The notes under the pieces: model-generated
Databases searched by the model: none
Seen by the model: only the letters and a program-made list of their open reading frames with translations
What the model was told of the DNA's origin: nothing
Assembly (NCBI GenBank): GCA_900762015.1
Contig: CAAFEX010000065.1
Span: 1-28,879 of the forward strand
From: an uncultured Collinsella sp.
Lineage (GTDB): Bacteria > Actinomycetota > Coriobacteriia > Coriobacteriales > Coriobacteriaceae
DNA: 28,879 nt
Reading direction: 5' to 3'
Made by a program: the position numbers and the translations under genes
In this document: positions 15,593-24,300 of the stretch, piece by piece
Position numbering within the stretch: position 1 is the stretch's first letter
Layout of the letters: each line of letters opens with the position of its first letter

Positions 15593-15634
15593 ATTACTTT
15601 ATGCAGTAATGCCACTTTATTGTGTGAAAGTAAT
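15593..15634. promoter_or_regulatory. Cluster of ATTACT/AGTAAT half-sites upstream of livK1
   Basis: ATTACT (15593-15598) and AGTAAT (15605-15610) form a 6-6-6 inverted repeat, and a further AGTAAT lies at 15629-15634. The outer arms extend to an 8-base inverted repeat (ATTACTTT with AAAGTAAT). It lies about 45-90 bases upstream of the candidate livK1 promoter, where an operator for an amino-acid-responsive regulator would be expected. Function is inference. Confidence 0.4.
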
Positions 15635-15667
15635 GTTTCCGTTCTGTTACAGGCGTCCCTGCCCTGA

Positions 15668-15687
15668 ATAAAACGGCCTCACCGGTC
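15668..15687 (-). terminator. Weak terminator after livK2
   Basis: On the minus strand a short imperfect CGGT/GCCG stem is followed by TTTTATT, 16 bases after the livK2 stop codon. The stem is only 4 bp, so termination may be leaky and livK2 transcripts may reach the liv operon. Confidence 0.4.
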
Positions 15688-15702
15688 GCGCTTTATGCGC
15701 AC

Positions 15703-16869
15703 TTAGGCGGCGATGTACTTGCCGTCCTGAATCACATAGGCTGTGGCGGGCTTTTCGACCTGGCCCTCGTCATTCCACGTCAGCTCGCCTGTCAGGCCCT
15801 CGATCTTGATCTTGCGCATGGCCTTGGCAAGATCGTCGGCAATTTCGGCACCATCGGCCGAAATGTCAATCCTCGACTTATCGATAGCCTCGGCGATGGC
15901 GTGGACGCAATCGTAAGCGTCGGCGGCAAACTGGTTGGGCGTCTCGTCGTAGGCATCCTTATAGGCCTTGACGAAGTCGGCATTCTTCTCATCGTCAGCC
16001 GAAAACGGGGTCATGAGCAGTACGCCCTCGGCAAGAGAGGTATCGAAGCCTTCCACAGAGAGCAGGCCGTCCATGCCGTCGGTACCCATGAGGGTCATGT
16101 CGTAGCCCATGTCCTTGGCGTTCTTGAGCAAAACGGACGCCGGCGTGTAGTAGATCGGCGCAAAGATGAGCGTGGCGCCGGCCTCCTTGGCCTTGGTGAG
16201 CTGGTTGGTAAAGCTCGTGGAAGAGTCGTCCTTAAAGGTCTCGGTATCGACGATGTCGAGCTTGGACGCCTTGGCCTGCTCGGCAAAAGCGTCGGCAACG
16301 CCCGAGCTATACGTATCGCCGGAGTTGTAGAACAGGGCGATCTTGGCATCCGCGTACTTCTCGGCCAAGAACTTCGCGGCGCTGGCGCCCATGGTGGGAT
16401 CGGTGAAGCAAACCTGGAAAACCGTGGTCTTGTCCTTGGTGACGTCGAGAGACGAGGCCGAGGGCGTGACCATGAGCATATCGTCGGCAATCTCGCCCGA
16501 GACGGCGACGGCGGCACCAGTCGTGACGGGGCCGACGAGCGCCTGCATGCCCCAGTCGCACAGGGTATTGAAGGCGTTGATGGCCTTCTCGCCGTCAGCG
16601 ACGTCATCCTCGGACTTAAGCGAGAGCTTGAGGTCCTTGGTCGAGAAATCCTTGGCGGCGAGCTTGGCACCCTTCTCGGCCGAAACGCCATAGGTTGCCG
16701 CGGCGCCGGTCAGAGGGCCGATGACACCGATCTTGAAGGTCTTGCCGTCATCGGCGGAGCCGCCGCCCGAGCCACCCGACGAGCAACCAGCGAGTGCGAC
16801 GGCACTGCCGAGCGCCGCGGCGCCAGCCAAGAAACTCCTGCGGTTAAGTACGTTGTTGATGCTAAACAT
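15703..16869 (-). CDS. livK: Liv-type ABC transporter substrate-binding lipoprotein (copy 2)
   Basis: A 388-residue paralogue of the neighbouring livK1 product. The N-terminus NRRSFLAGAAALG leads into the lipobox LAGC, then a Gly/Ser-rich linker, so it is a membrane-tethered extracellular binding protein. FKIGVIGPLTGAAATYG begins the fold. Long stretches are almost identical to copy 1, for example APIYYTPASVLLKNAKDMGY and TSLAEG-LLMTPFSADDEKN. Differences concentrate in the lobes around the likely ligand cleft and at the C-terminus. The start at 16869 has AAAAGGGGG just upstream. It has its own upstream region, shared divergently with hom, and lies 271 bases ahead of livK1. It likely feeds a second ligand range into the same LivHMGF channel; that is inference. 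Confidence 0.91.
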   Translation of the reverse strand: MFSINNVLNRRSFLAGAAALGSAVALAGCSSGGSGGGSADDGKTFKIGVIGPLTGAAATYGVSAEKGAKLAAKDFSTKDLKLSLKSEDDVADGEKAINAFNTLCDWGMQALVGPVTTGAAVAVSGEIADDMLMVTPSASSLDVTKDKTTVFQVCFTDPTMGASAAKFLAEKYADAKIALFYNSGDTYSSGVADAFAEQAKASKLDIVDTETFKDDSSTSFTNQLTKAKEAGATLIFAPIYYTPASVLLKNAKDMGYDMTLMGTDGMDGLLSVEGFDTSLAEGVLLMTPFSADDEKNADFVKAYKDAYDETPNQFAADAYDCVHAIAEAIDKSRIDISADGAEIADDLAKAMRKIKIEGLTGELTWNDEGQVEKPATAYVIQDGKYIAA

Positions 16870-17119
16870 GGTGTCCCCCTTTTCGCTGGCCGCGGTGCGG
16901 CCGTCTTGCGGTACAGGGCAAACCTTATGGTGCAAACGTTGACAGTTTGTTACGGAAGTTCGTTTGTAGCGAGCGTGTTTCCAATGTTTCCGCAGCGTTT
17001 CGGGGGTGGCGTTTTATGCTGCTCCCGCTGCCAGGCAAGCACGCGCCCGCACTTCACGCTAGAATGCACTCAACCTTTAAGCGGTTAATCCATCCATAAG
17101 ATGCACGAAGGAGCTATCT
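16870..17119. promoter_or_regulatory. Divergent livK2/hom control region
   Basis: This 250-base gap must hold promoters for both genes. For hom, TAGAAT (17060-17065) is a good -10 without a clear -35, and AAGGAG sits 7 bases ahead of the hom ATG. A perfect plus-strand TTGACA (16939-16944) has no matching -10. CAAACG (16933-16938) and CGTTTG (16961-16966) form a spaced inverted repeat. The same ten bases, GTTCGTTTGT, occur here (16958-16967) and in the fba upstream region (1051-1060). No livK2 promoter stood out. Confidence 0.45.
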
Positions 17120-18463
17120 ATGAGCGAACCCCTGCGCACCGTGAACGTCGGCCTCATCGGTCTGGGAACCGTCGGCGGCGGCGTGGCCCGTCTGATCAAG
17201 AGCCACCACGATGAGTACCTGGCCGCCTACGGCATCGACCTTAAGCTGACCCGCGCCTGCGCGCTTGCCTGGGAGCAGGCCGAGGCGGCAGGCATTGAGC
17301 GCGAGGCCTTTACGAGTGACTGGCACGACGTCGTCACCGACCCCGCCGTCGACATCGTCGTCGAGCTGATCGGCGGCGAGCATCCCGCAACCGAGATATT
17401 CACCACCGCCTTCGAGAACGGCAAGCACGTCGTCTCTGCCAACAAGGCCCTGCTGGGCCGACATGTCGAGACGCTCGCCGAGAAGGCGCGCGCGTGCGGC
17501 GTGCAGATTAAGTGCGAGGCCAGCTGCGGCGGTGGCATCCCCATTGTCAGCACGCTCGAGCACGACCTGGTGGGCAACAAGATCCTGACCATCGCCGGTA
17601 TCCTTAACGGCACCACCAACTACATCCTGTCGCGCATGGACGCCGAGGGCGCCGATTACGCTGACGTGCTCGCCGACGCCCAGGCAAAGGGCTATGCCGA
17701 GGCCGACCCGTCCGCCGACGTCGACGGCTTCGACGCCGCCAGCAAGACGGCAATCCTCGCTTCCATCGGCTTTGGCACCCGTGTGACCACCGACGATGTC
17801 TACCAGCAGGGTATCCGTACCATCGGCGCCGAGGACATTGCCCAGGCCCGCGAGCTCGGCTACACCATCAAGCTGCTGGGCATCGCACGCAACACCGACG
17901 CCGGCGTCGACGTCCGCGTGCACCCCACGCTGATCCCCGCCGACCACATGCTTGCCAAGGTCAACGGCGCCATGAACGCTGTCTACGTGGTAGGCGACGC
18001 CGTGGGCGAGACCATGTTCTACGGTGCCGGCGCAGGCTCCTTCCCCACCGCGAGCGCCGTCGTGGGCGATATCCTGTCGCTCTCCGAGCAGATCAGCCGC
18101 GGCGTGGCTCCGCTGCCCGAGATTGAGCCCTATGGTCACAACCTCGCCTTTAAGCCCATGGACGAGCTCCAGACCAAGTACTATGTGCGCCTGAAGGTCG
18201 CCGACCGCGTGGGCGCCCTGTCCGAGACGGTCGACATCTTTGCCAAGCACAACATCTCGATCTCGCTCATCAACCAGGTCGAGGACGGCAAGTCGGGCGT
18301 CAGCGATGCCTGCTCGGTCATCTTCCTGACGCACCGCGCGCTCGAGAAGGACGTCCAGGCTGCCGCCGCCGAGCTTGCCAGCGTCGACTGCGTGGCCGAG
18401 GTCGCCAACGTCCTGCGCATCGAGGACGTCGAGGCATGGACCGAAGGCGTCATGGCCAACTAG
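17120..18463 (+). CDS. hom: Homoserine dehydrogenase
   Basis: A 447-residue cytosolic enzyme reducing aspartate-4-semialdehyde to homoserine with NAD(P)H, the branch point to threonine and methionine. The N-terminal Rossmann motif is GLIGLGTVGGG (11-21). Catalytic-domain segments VVSANKALLG, EASCGGGIPI, AGILNGTTNYIL and YAEADPSADVDGFDAASK are all present; the last matches the homoserine dehydrogenase signature. A C-terminal ACT domain (about 365-445; KVADRVGALSETVDIFAKH) suggests feedback regulation, typically by threonine. No aspartokinase domain is fused. The ATG has AAGGAG 7 bases upstream. It is monocistronic, with a strong terminator 31 bases after the stop, and divergent from livK2. Confidence 0.96.
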   Translation: MSEPLRTVNVGLIGLGTVGGGVARLIKSHHDEYLAAYGIDLKLTRACALAWEQAEAAGIEREAFTSDWHDVVTDPAVDIVVELIGGEHPATEIFTTAFENGKHVVSANKALLGRHVETLAEKARACGVQIKCEASCGGGIPIVSTLEHDLVGNKILTIAGILNGTTNYILSRMDAEGADYADVLADAQAKGYAEADPSADVDGFDAASKTAILASIGFGTRVTTDDVYQQGIRTIGAEDIAQARELGYTIKLLGIARNTDAGVDVRVHPTLIPADHMLAKVNGAMNAVYVVGDAVGETMFYGAGAGSFPTASAVVGDILSLSEQISRGVAPLPEIEPYGHNLAFKPMDELQTKYYVRLKVADRVGALSETVDIFAKHNISISLINQVEDGKSGVSDACSVIFLTHRALEKDVQAAAAELASVDCVAEVANVLRIEDVEAWTEGVMAN

Positions 18464-18494
18464 TTCGGTTCTCGGCAAGTCAAACAACGCATGA

Positions 18495-18528
18495 GGGGCT
18501 CCTATCCGATTGGATGGGAGCCCCCTTT
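18495..18528 (+). terminator. Rho-independent terminator of hom
   Basis: GGGGCTCCTATCC (18495-18507) pairs with GGATGGGAGCCCC (18512-18524), with one G-U pair and a GATT loop. It is followed by CTTTAG, and ATTTTT comes a few bases later. Confidence 0.88.
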
Positions 18529-18603
18529 AGTTACATTTTTCGAGCGAACTGGTCGACTAACGTTTGAACAACTTGACCGTTCGTCGGCAACCGTGGATAC
18601 CGT

Positions 18604-18632
18604 TTGCCGATATGCGACGGCAGCTGTATTTT
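18604..18632 (+). promoter_or_regulatory. Candidate SDR-gene promoter
   Basis: TTGCCG (18604-18609) and TATTTT (18627-18632) are 17 bases apart, each matching its consensus at 4 of 6 positions. This gives a leader of about 45 bases. A competing pair, TTGACC (18573-18578) with GATACC (18596-18601), also has a 17-base spacer. Confidence 0.4.
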
Positions 18633-18683
18633 GCCGCCGCTATGCTGTGCTGCGTATGTCCGCCCGCGATGAGAGGAAGCACC

Positions 18684-19433
18684 ATGTTGCTCGAGGGCAA
18701 GAAAGCAATCATCACCGGAGGCACGCGCGGTATCGGCTATGCGATCGCCTGCCGTTTTATCGAGGAAGGCGCTGCCGTCACCGTCTTTGGCTCGCGCCAG
18801 GAGACTGCCGACGCGGCGGTTGAGAAGCTGGTAGCCGCCTATCCCGACGCCAAGGTCTGGGGCCGCTCCTGCGACCTCACCTCGCTCGAGGCCGTGACCG
18901 AGGCCTTTACCCAGGCTGCAGCCGACATGGGCGGCTTGGACACGGTCGTCAACAACGCCGGCATCTCCCAGCGCTCGCCGCTGCTCAACTACACGGCAGA
19001 GGAGTTCGCCAAAGTTATGGACCTCAACGTCGTCGCCGTCTTTAATGGCCACCAGGCTGCCGCCAAGATCATGACCGAAGCCGGCCACGGCGGCACCATC
19101 ACCACCACGAGCTCGATGGTCGCTAAGTACGGTCAGCCCTCCGGCGTTGGCTACCCCACGTCCAAGTTCGCCGTCAACGGCATGGTCCAGTCGCTCTCGC
19201 GCGAGCTCGCCCCCATGGGCATTCGCGTCAATGCCGTAGCACCCGGTGTAACCAAAACCGACATGGTCGCCAACCTGCCCGAAGAGGTCATCAAGCCCAT
19301 CATCGCCACCATTCCGCTGGGTCGCATGGGCGAGCCCGAGGATGTCGCCAACGCCTTTGTTTTCCTGGCGAGCGATATGTCCTCCTACGTCACGGGCGCC
19401 ATCCTCCCCGTCGACGGAGCCGCCCGCTCCTAA
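18684..19433 (+). CDS. Short-chain dehydrogenase/reductase, BaiA/3-alpha-HSDH-like
   Basis: A 249-residue classical SDR: TGGTRGIG cofactor loop (11-18), NNAG (90-93), and the catalytic Asn115, Ser143 or Ser144, Tyr157 and Lys161 (YPTSK). From memory of the family, several segments closely resemble BaiA bile-acid 3-alpha-hydroxysteroid dehydrogenases of clostridia: ITGGTRGIG at the start, EEF-K-MD-NV-VFNG, SGVGYP-SK, VAPGV--TDM and the FLASD/VDGA-R end. FabG-like and sugar-alcohol SDRs share some of these, so a bile-acid role is a hypothesis. After the second beta strand the sequence is FGSRQE; an Arg there often indicates NADP(H), whereas BaiA enzymes carry an acidic residue for NAD. The start at 18684 has AGAGGA just upstream. 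The frame stays open 40 codons further up without a binding site. Monocistronic. Confidence 0.85.
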   Translation: MLLEGKKAIITGGTRGIGYAIACRFIEEGAAVTVFGSRQETADAAVEKLVAAYPDAKVWGRSCDLTSLEAVTEAFTQAAADMGGLDTVVNNAGISQRSPLLNYTAEEFAKVMDLNVVAVFNGHQAAAKIMTEAGHGGTITTTSSMVAKYGQPSGVGYPTSKFAVNGMVQSLSRELAPMGIRVNAVAPGVTKTDMVANLPEEVIKPIIATIPLGRMGEPEDVANAFVFLASDMSSYVTGAILPVDGAARS

Positions 19434-19476
19434 AGGTCGCAAGCCACAGCTTTAAACCTCAACCGAGCTCAACGCA

Positions 19477-19519
19477 AGAAGGCGCGCTGTCTGCATCAAC
19501 CGCAGGCAGCGCGCCTTCT
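19477..19519 (+). terminator. Strong terminator between convergent SDR and antiporter genes
   Basis: An 18-bp stem (19477-19494 with 19502-19519, one G-U pair) begins AGAAGGCGCGCTG and encloses a 7-base loop. On the plus strand it is followed by ATTATTTGG. It can fold on both strands but lacks a T run on the minus side. Confidence 0.85.
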
Positions 19520-19555
19520 ATTATTTGGACGGAACCCGTATCCCGACATTCCTTG

Positions 19556-21118
19556 CTACCTGCCGTCGTCGTCCTCGGCTTCTTCTCTTGCATAGAGCTC
19601 CAGCATGCGACGGCGGTATTCGCGCACGGCGAGCTTGGCGCGCTCCAGGCGGCGACGCTCACGCGGAGTCAGCTTGGACGGGTCGATCTCGTCGCCATAG
19701 GTCTTCTCGGCCAGCAAATGGGCGGCGTCCACGATACGGGCATCGATGTGTCCGCTTGCCGCCTCGGTCGAGAGGCGGTCGGCAATGGAATCAAGGGTAG
19801 GTATGCCGTCGAGCGAACGCCCATGGCCATGCGAGGTCAAAAGCTCGTGCTCTCGTGCGAGCAGGCTCGCCAGGTCGTGATGGGCGCGCAGAATATCGAG
19901 CGCGTCGGAAGGATGCTCGGCAACTTCTGCCACGGCAGCGACCGGTGCGGCGTCGACCACGCGGTAGAAGAGCTGCGCGAGCAGCGGCATCAAGAACACT
20001 GTGATGGCACCGGCGGCCACCATAACCGAGGCGACGTCTTGCGAAAGAGCGCCTGCGTTGACGGCCACACTCGTCACGGCAACGATGATCGGCAGCGCCG
20101 TAGTGCAGTACAGGGCCACGGTAATGCGGCCATACGCCGAAACGTCGCGCGTCGTGGGACAAATGCTCATAGAGACAAGGATCGGCACGGCGCGAATGAT
20201 CAGCAACGCCGCGATAAAGCCCACGAGCAGACCCGGGCGCGATGCCACGGCCGTCAGGTCGATCTTTGCGCCCGACACGGTAAAGAACACCGGAATCAAA
20301 AAGCCATAGGCCAGGCCATCGAGCTTGGTCTCGAGCGTATGGTTGCCCTCGGGGATGATATAGCGCAGGACAAAGCCGGCAGCAAAAGAGCCCAACACGA
20401 TGTCGAGGTCAAAGATGGCGGAAAACGCCACGAGCGTGACCAGGATGAGCACCGTCAGGCGCACGAACGTCTGCGACGTTGTGTCGGCCCGTTCCTCGAC
20501 AAACGTAAAGAAGCGACTACCCACGCGCTTGGAGCGGCTCGGGACCACGGCCAACAGCACGCAGACCACAGCAAACAGGCCAAGGATCACGAGCGTCTGG
20601 ATACCAGTACGAGCGGAGAGCAGCACCGACATGGCGAGCACGGGACCGAGCTCTCCCCATGTGCCATAGGCAAGGATGGAGTCGCCCACACGCGTGCCGG
20701 CGAGCGAACGCTCGCGCATGATGGGCACGAGCGTGCCGAGCGCCGTCGAAGTGAGTGCCAGCGTCACGGCGATACCGTCGAAATGGCTAACCGAGAACCA
20801 CGGGGTAAAGCGCACGGCAAGCCAGGCGATGCCAAACGTGACGACCCACGTGGCCATACCGTAGCGCCCCTCGACGCCCGTGATGTTCTTGGGATCGATC
20901 TCAAAACCGGCAAGCAGGAACAAAAAGGCCAGGCCGAGCTCGGACACGAGCGAGACCTCGGCATCTACATGGATAAAGCCGAGCATATGAGGCCCCAGCA
21001 CCGCGCCGAACACGAGCAAAAAGACCGTCTCGGGAACGGGTTTCCCGGGGATCGCCGAAGCGATGAAGGGGCTTGCGAAGGCCACGAGTGCGATGATGGC
21101 GAGCGAAACGAATGCCAT
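19556..21118 (-). CDS. CPA2-type monovalent cation:proton antiporter
   Basis: A 520-residue inner-membrane protein of the Na+/H+ exchanger (CPA2/KefB-like) family. About 12 hydrophobic helices fill residues 1-385. Family landmarks are the FLLVFGAVLGPHMLG segment after the first helix, LGLAFLFLLAGFEIDP (the conserved helix ending in an acidic residue), ALTSTALGTLVPIM, LGSFAAGFVLR and the PVFFTVSGAKIDL region. The C-terminal ~135 residues are soluble, charged and probably helical. They lack the Rossmann-type RCK/TrkA-N domain of KefB/KefC, so regulation by NAD(H) or glutathione is not expected. Sodium or potassium export in exchange for protons is the likely role; the ion is unknown. The start has AAAGG 7 bases upstream, and the gene is divergent from purL. 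Confidence 0.85.
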   Translation of the reverse strand: MAFVSLAIIALVAFASPFIASAIPGKPVPETVFLLVFGAVLGPHMLGFIHVDAEVSLVSELGLAFLFLLAGFEIDPKNITGVEGRYGMATWVVTFGIAWLAVRFTPWFSVSHFDGIAVTLALTSTALGTLVPIMRERSLAGTRVGDSILAYGTWGELGPVLAMSVLLSARTGIQTLVILGLFAVVCVLLAVVPSRSKRVGSRFFTFVEERADTTSQTFVRLTVLILVTLVAFSAIFDLDIVLGSFAAGFVLRYIIPEGNHTLETKLDGLAYGFLIPVFFTVSGAKIDLTAVASRPGLLVGFIAALLIIRAVPILVSMSICPTTRDVSAYGRITVALYCTTALPIIVAVTSVAVNAGALSQDVASVMVAAGAITVFLMPLLAQLFYRVVDAAPVAAVAEVAEHPSDALDILRAHHDLASLLAREHELLTSHGHGRSLDGIPTLDSIADRLSTEAASGHIDARIVDAAHLLAEKTYGDEIDPSKLTPRERRRLERAKLAVREYRRRMLELYAREEAEDDDGR

Positions 21119-21302
21119 GTGATGCCTTTCTCTTGATTGCGCTTCACTGTAGCACCCTCGCCGTCCTCAACGCGCCGCGAGCTGTCGTATCATAGTGAGG
21201 TTTACAAACATGTGGCTCAAGGCGACCGCGAGGCTTGCCCCGTTAACCGACCGCTGCCGCATACCGTACCGTACGCCCAACCGATTAGGAAGGCAGGAAC
21301 CA
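21119..21302. promoter_or_regulatory. Divergent antiporter/purL control region
   Basis: For the minus-strand antiporter gene, TGCTACAGT forms an extended -10 (TACAGT at 21146-21151). For purL, TATCAT (21188-21193) is a fair -10 with a poor -35, giving a leader of about 100 bases. I found no match to the purine riboswitch core or an obvious attenuator. The boxes are suggestive only. Confidence 0.35.
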
Positions 21303-24300
21303 ATGGTCTCTCGTATCTACGTGGAGAAGAAACCCGGGTTCGACGTCGAGGCTCAGCAGCTCAAGGGCGAGCTGACCGAAATTCTCGGCATCAAGGGCAT
21401 CGAGGCCCTGAGGATCATCAACCGCTACGACGTCGAGGGCATCGACGAGGAGCTTTTCCGCTCCTGCGTGCCGACCGTCTTTAGCGAGCCCCAGGTCGAT
21501 ATGACCTATGACGAGCTCCCCGCAAGCGATGGCGCCGTCTTTGCCGTCGAATTCCTGCCTGGCCAGTTTGACCAGCGCGCCGACTCCGCCAGTGAGTGCG
21601 TGCAGCTCATCAGCCAGGGCGAGCGCCCCGCCGTGCGCTCCGCCAAGGTCTATATGATCTCGGGCGCTCTGGACGAAGCCGCCATCGAAGCCATCAAGCA
21701 CTACGTGGTGAACCCCGTCGAGGCCCGCATCGCCTCGCTCGACCTGCCCGAGACGCTGTACATGGAGACCCCCGAACCCCAGCCCGTCGAAGTGCTCGAC
21801 GGCTTCCGCGAGCTCGATGAGGCCGGCCTTGCCGCCTTTATTTCCGATCGCGGCCTTGCCATGGACGAGGCGGACATCGCCTTCTGCCAGCAGTACTTCC
21901 GCGATGAGGATCGCGACCCCACCATCACCGAGATCCGCGTGATCGACACCTACTGGTCCGATCACTGCCGTCACACCACCTTCGGCACCGTCCTGGATGA
22001 CGTGACGATCGACGACGCCGTGGTGCAGCAGGCCTTCGACCGCTACATGGAGATGCGCCACGAGCTCGGTCGCGACGCCAAGCCCGTCTGTCTCATGGAC
22101 ATGGGCACCATCGGCGCCAAGTACCTCAAGAAGACCGGCGTCATGACCGATGTCGATGAGTCTGAGGAGATCAACGCCTGCACCGTCAAGGTGAAGGTCG
22201 ATGTCGATGGCGAGGACCAGGACTGGCTGTTCCTCTTTAAGAACGAGACTCACAACCACCCGACCGAGATCGAGCCCTTCGGCGGTGCCGCCACCTGCGT
22301 GGGCGGCGCCATCCGCGACCCGCTCTCGGGCCGCAGCTATGTGTACCAGGCCATGCGCGTCACCGGCGCCGGCGACCCCACCGTCCCGGTTTCCGAGACG
22401 CTCGAGGGCAAGCTGCCGCAGCGCAAGCTCGTGACCACTGCCGCCGCCGGCTACTCCAGCTACGGCAACCAGATCGGCCTTGCCACCGGTCAGGTCAATG
22501 AGCTCTATCATCCCGGCTACGTGGCCAAGCGCATGGAGGTCGGCGCCGTCGTGGGCGCTACCCCGGCAAGCCACGTGCGTCGCGAGTGCCCCGCCCCCAC
22601 CGACAAGATCATTCTGCTGGGCGGCCGCACCGGCCGTGACGGCATCGGCGGTGCCACCGGCTCCTCCAAGACCCAGAACACCGAGTCCATCGAAACCTCG
22701 GGCGCCGAGGTCCAGAAGGGCAACGCCCCGGTCGAGCGCAAGCTGCAGCGTCTGTTCCGCCGCGGCGACGCCTGCCGCCTGATCAAGCGCTGCAACGACT
22801 TTGGCGCCGGCGGCGTCTCGGTCGCCGTAGGCGAACTTGCCGACGGCCTGTATGTCGACCTAGACACCGTGACCAAAAAGTACGACGGCCTGGACGGCAC
22901 CGAGCTCGCCATCTCCGAGTCCCAGGAGCGTATGGCCTGCGCCGTCGCCGATGGTGACGTCGAGGAGTTCATGGGCTACGCCGCCGAGGAGAACCTGGAG
23001 GCGACCGTTATCGCCGAGGTTACCGCCGAGCCGCGCATGCGCATGGCCTGGAACGGTGTCGCCATCGTCGACCTATCCCGCGAGTTCCTTAACTCCAACG
23101 GCGCGCCCAAGCACCAGGTCGCCCACGTGTGCGCCCGCAGCGTGTGGCAGCCCAGCTGGGCCGGCACCACGCTTGCCGAGCGCATGACCTCGCTTGTCAC
23201 CGACCTCAACGTCGCCTCCAACAAGGGCCTTTCCGAGCGCTTCGACTCCACCATCGGTGCCGCAACCGTGCTCATGCCCTTTGGCGGCAAGACGCAGCTC
23301 ACCCCGAGCTCGGCCATGGTCGCCAAGTTCCCCGTGGACGGCGAGACCACCACGGCGAGCGCCATGGCATGGGGCTTCAACCCCTACCTGATGGAAGCCG
23401 ACCAGTTTGCGGGCGCCTACCTGTCCGTGGTCGAGTCCATCGCCAAGCTCGTGGCTGCCGGCTTTGAGCACAAGCGCGCCTACCTCTCCTTCCAGGAGTA
23501 CTTCGAGCGTCTGCGCACCGAGGCCGAGCGCTGGGGCAAGCCCACGGCAGCCGTCCTGGGCGCCCTCATGGCCCAAGTCGACCTGGGTGCCGGCGCCATC
23601 GGTGGCAAGGATTCCATGAGCGGCTCGTTTGAGGACGAGGCCGGCGAGCTCAACGTTCCGCCGACTCTGATCAGCTTCGCCGTCGCCGTAGGCAAGGCCG
23701 CCCGCGCCGTCTCACCCGAGTTCAAGGGCCTCACGCACCGCGTCGTCCGCATCGCCCCCGCCACCTATGGCGAGGACTACCGTCCCGACGCCCAGCAGTT
23801 GCTCGCCGCGTTTGACGCCGTCGAGGCGCTCACCGCCAACGGCAACGCCCTGGCCGTCTCCACGCCCGGCTACGGCTGCGGCGCCGAGAGCCTCTTTAAG
23901 ATGTGCGTCGGTAACCAGATCGGTATCGAGCTTGCCGAGGATGTAGACGTGGAGAGCCTCTTCACCCCGCTCTACGGCAGCTTTATCGTCGAGCTCGCCG
24001 AGGACGCCGAGCTGCCCGAGGTCGCCAACGGCGTTGTCGTCGAGCCCCTGGGCACCACCGTCGAGGGCTATGTCATCGACACCGGCTCCGAGGTCATCGA
24101 GCTCGCCAAGCTCCAGGAGGCCTGGGAGAGCGGCATCGAGGGCGTCTTTGCCTACCGCAGCGCCGACGAGACCCCCGAGGTCGAGACCATCGACTTCCGC
24201 GCCAAGGACATCCACGTGTACGGCGGCGCCAAAATCGCCCGCCCGCGCGTGGTTATCCCCGTGTTCCCCGGCAACAACTGCGAGTACGATAGCGCCCGTG

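Noticed and set aside
16939..16967. Perfect TTGACA as a plus-strand promoter for hom
   Set aside because: No acceptable -10 lies 16-18 bases downstream, and the site is about 180 bases from the hom start.
21195..21302. A 36-codon N-terminal extension of PurL
   Set aside because: It starts at GTG without a binding site and has no similarity to PurL N-termini. The ATG at 21303 has a good binding site and fits the family start.
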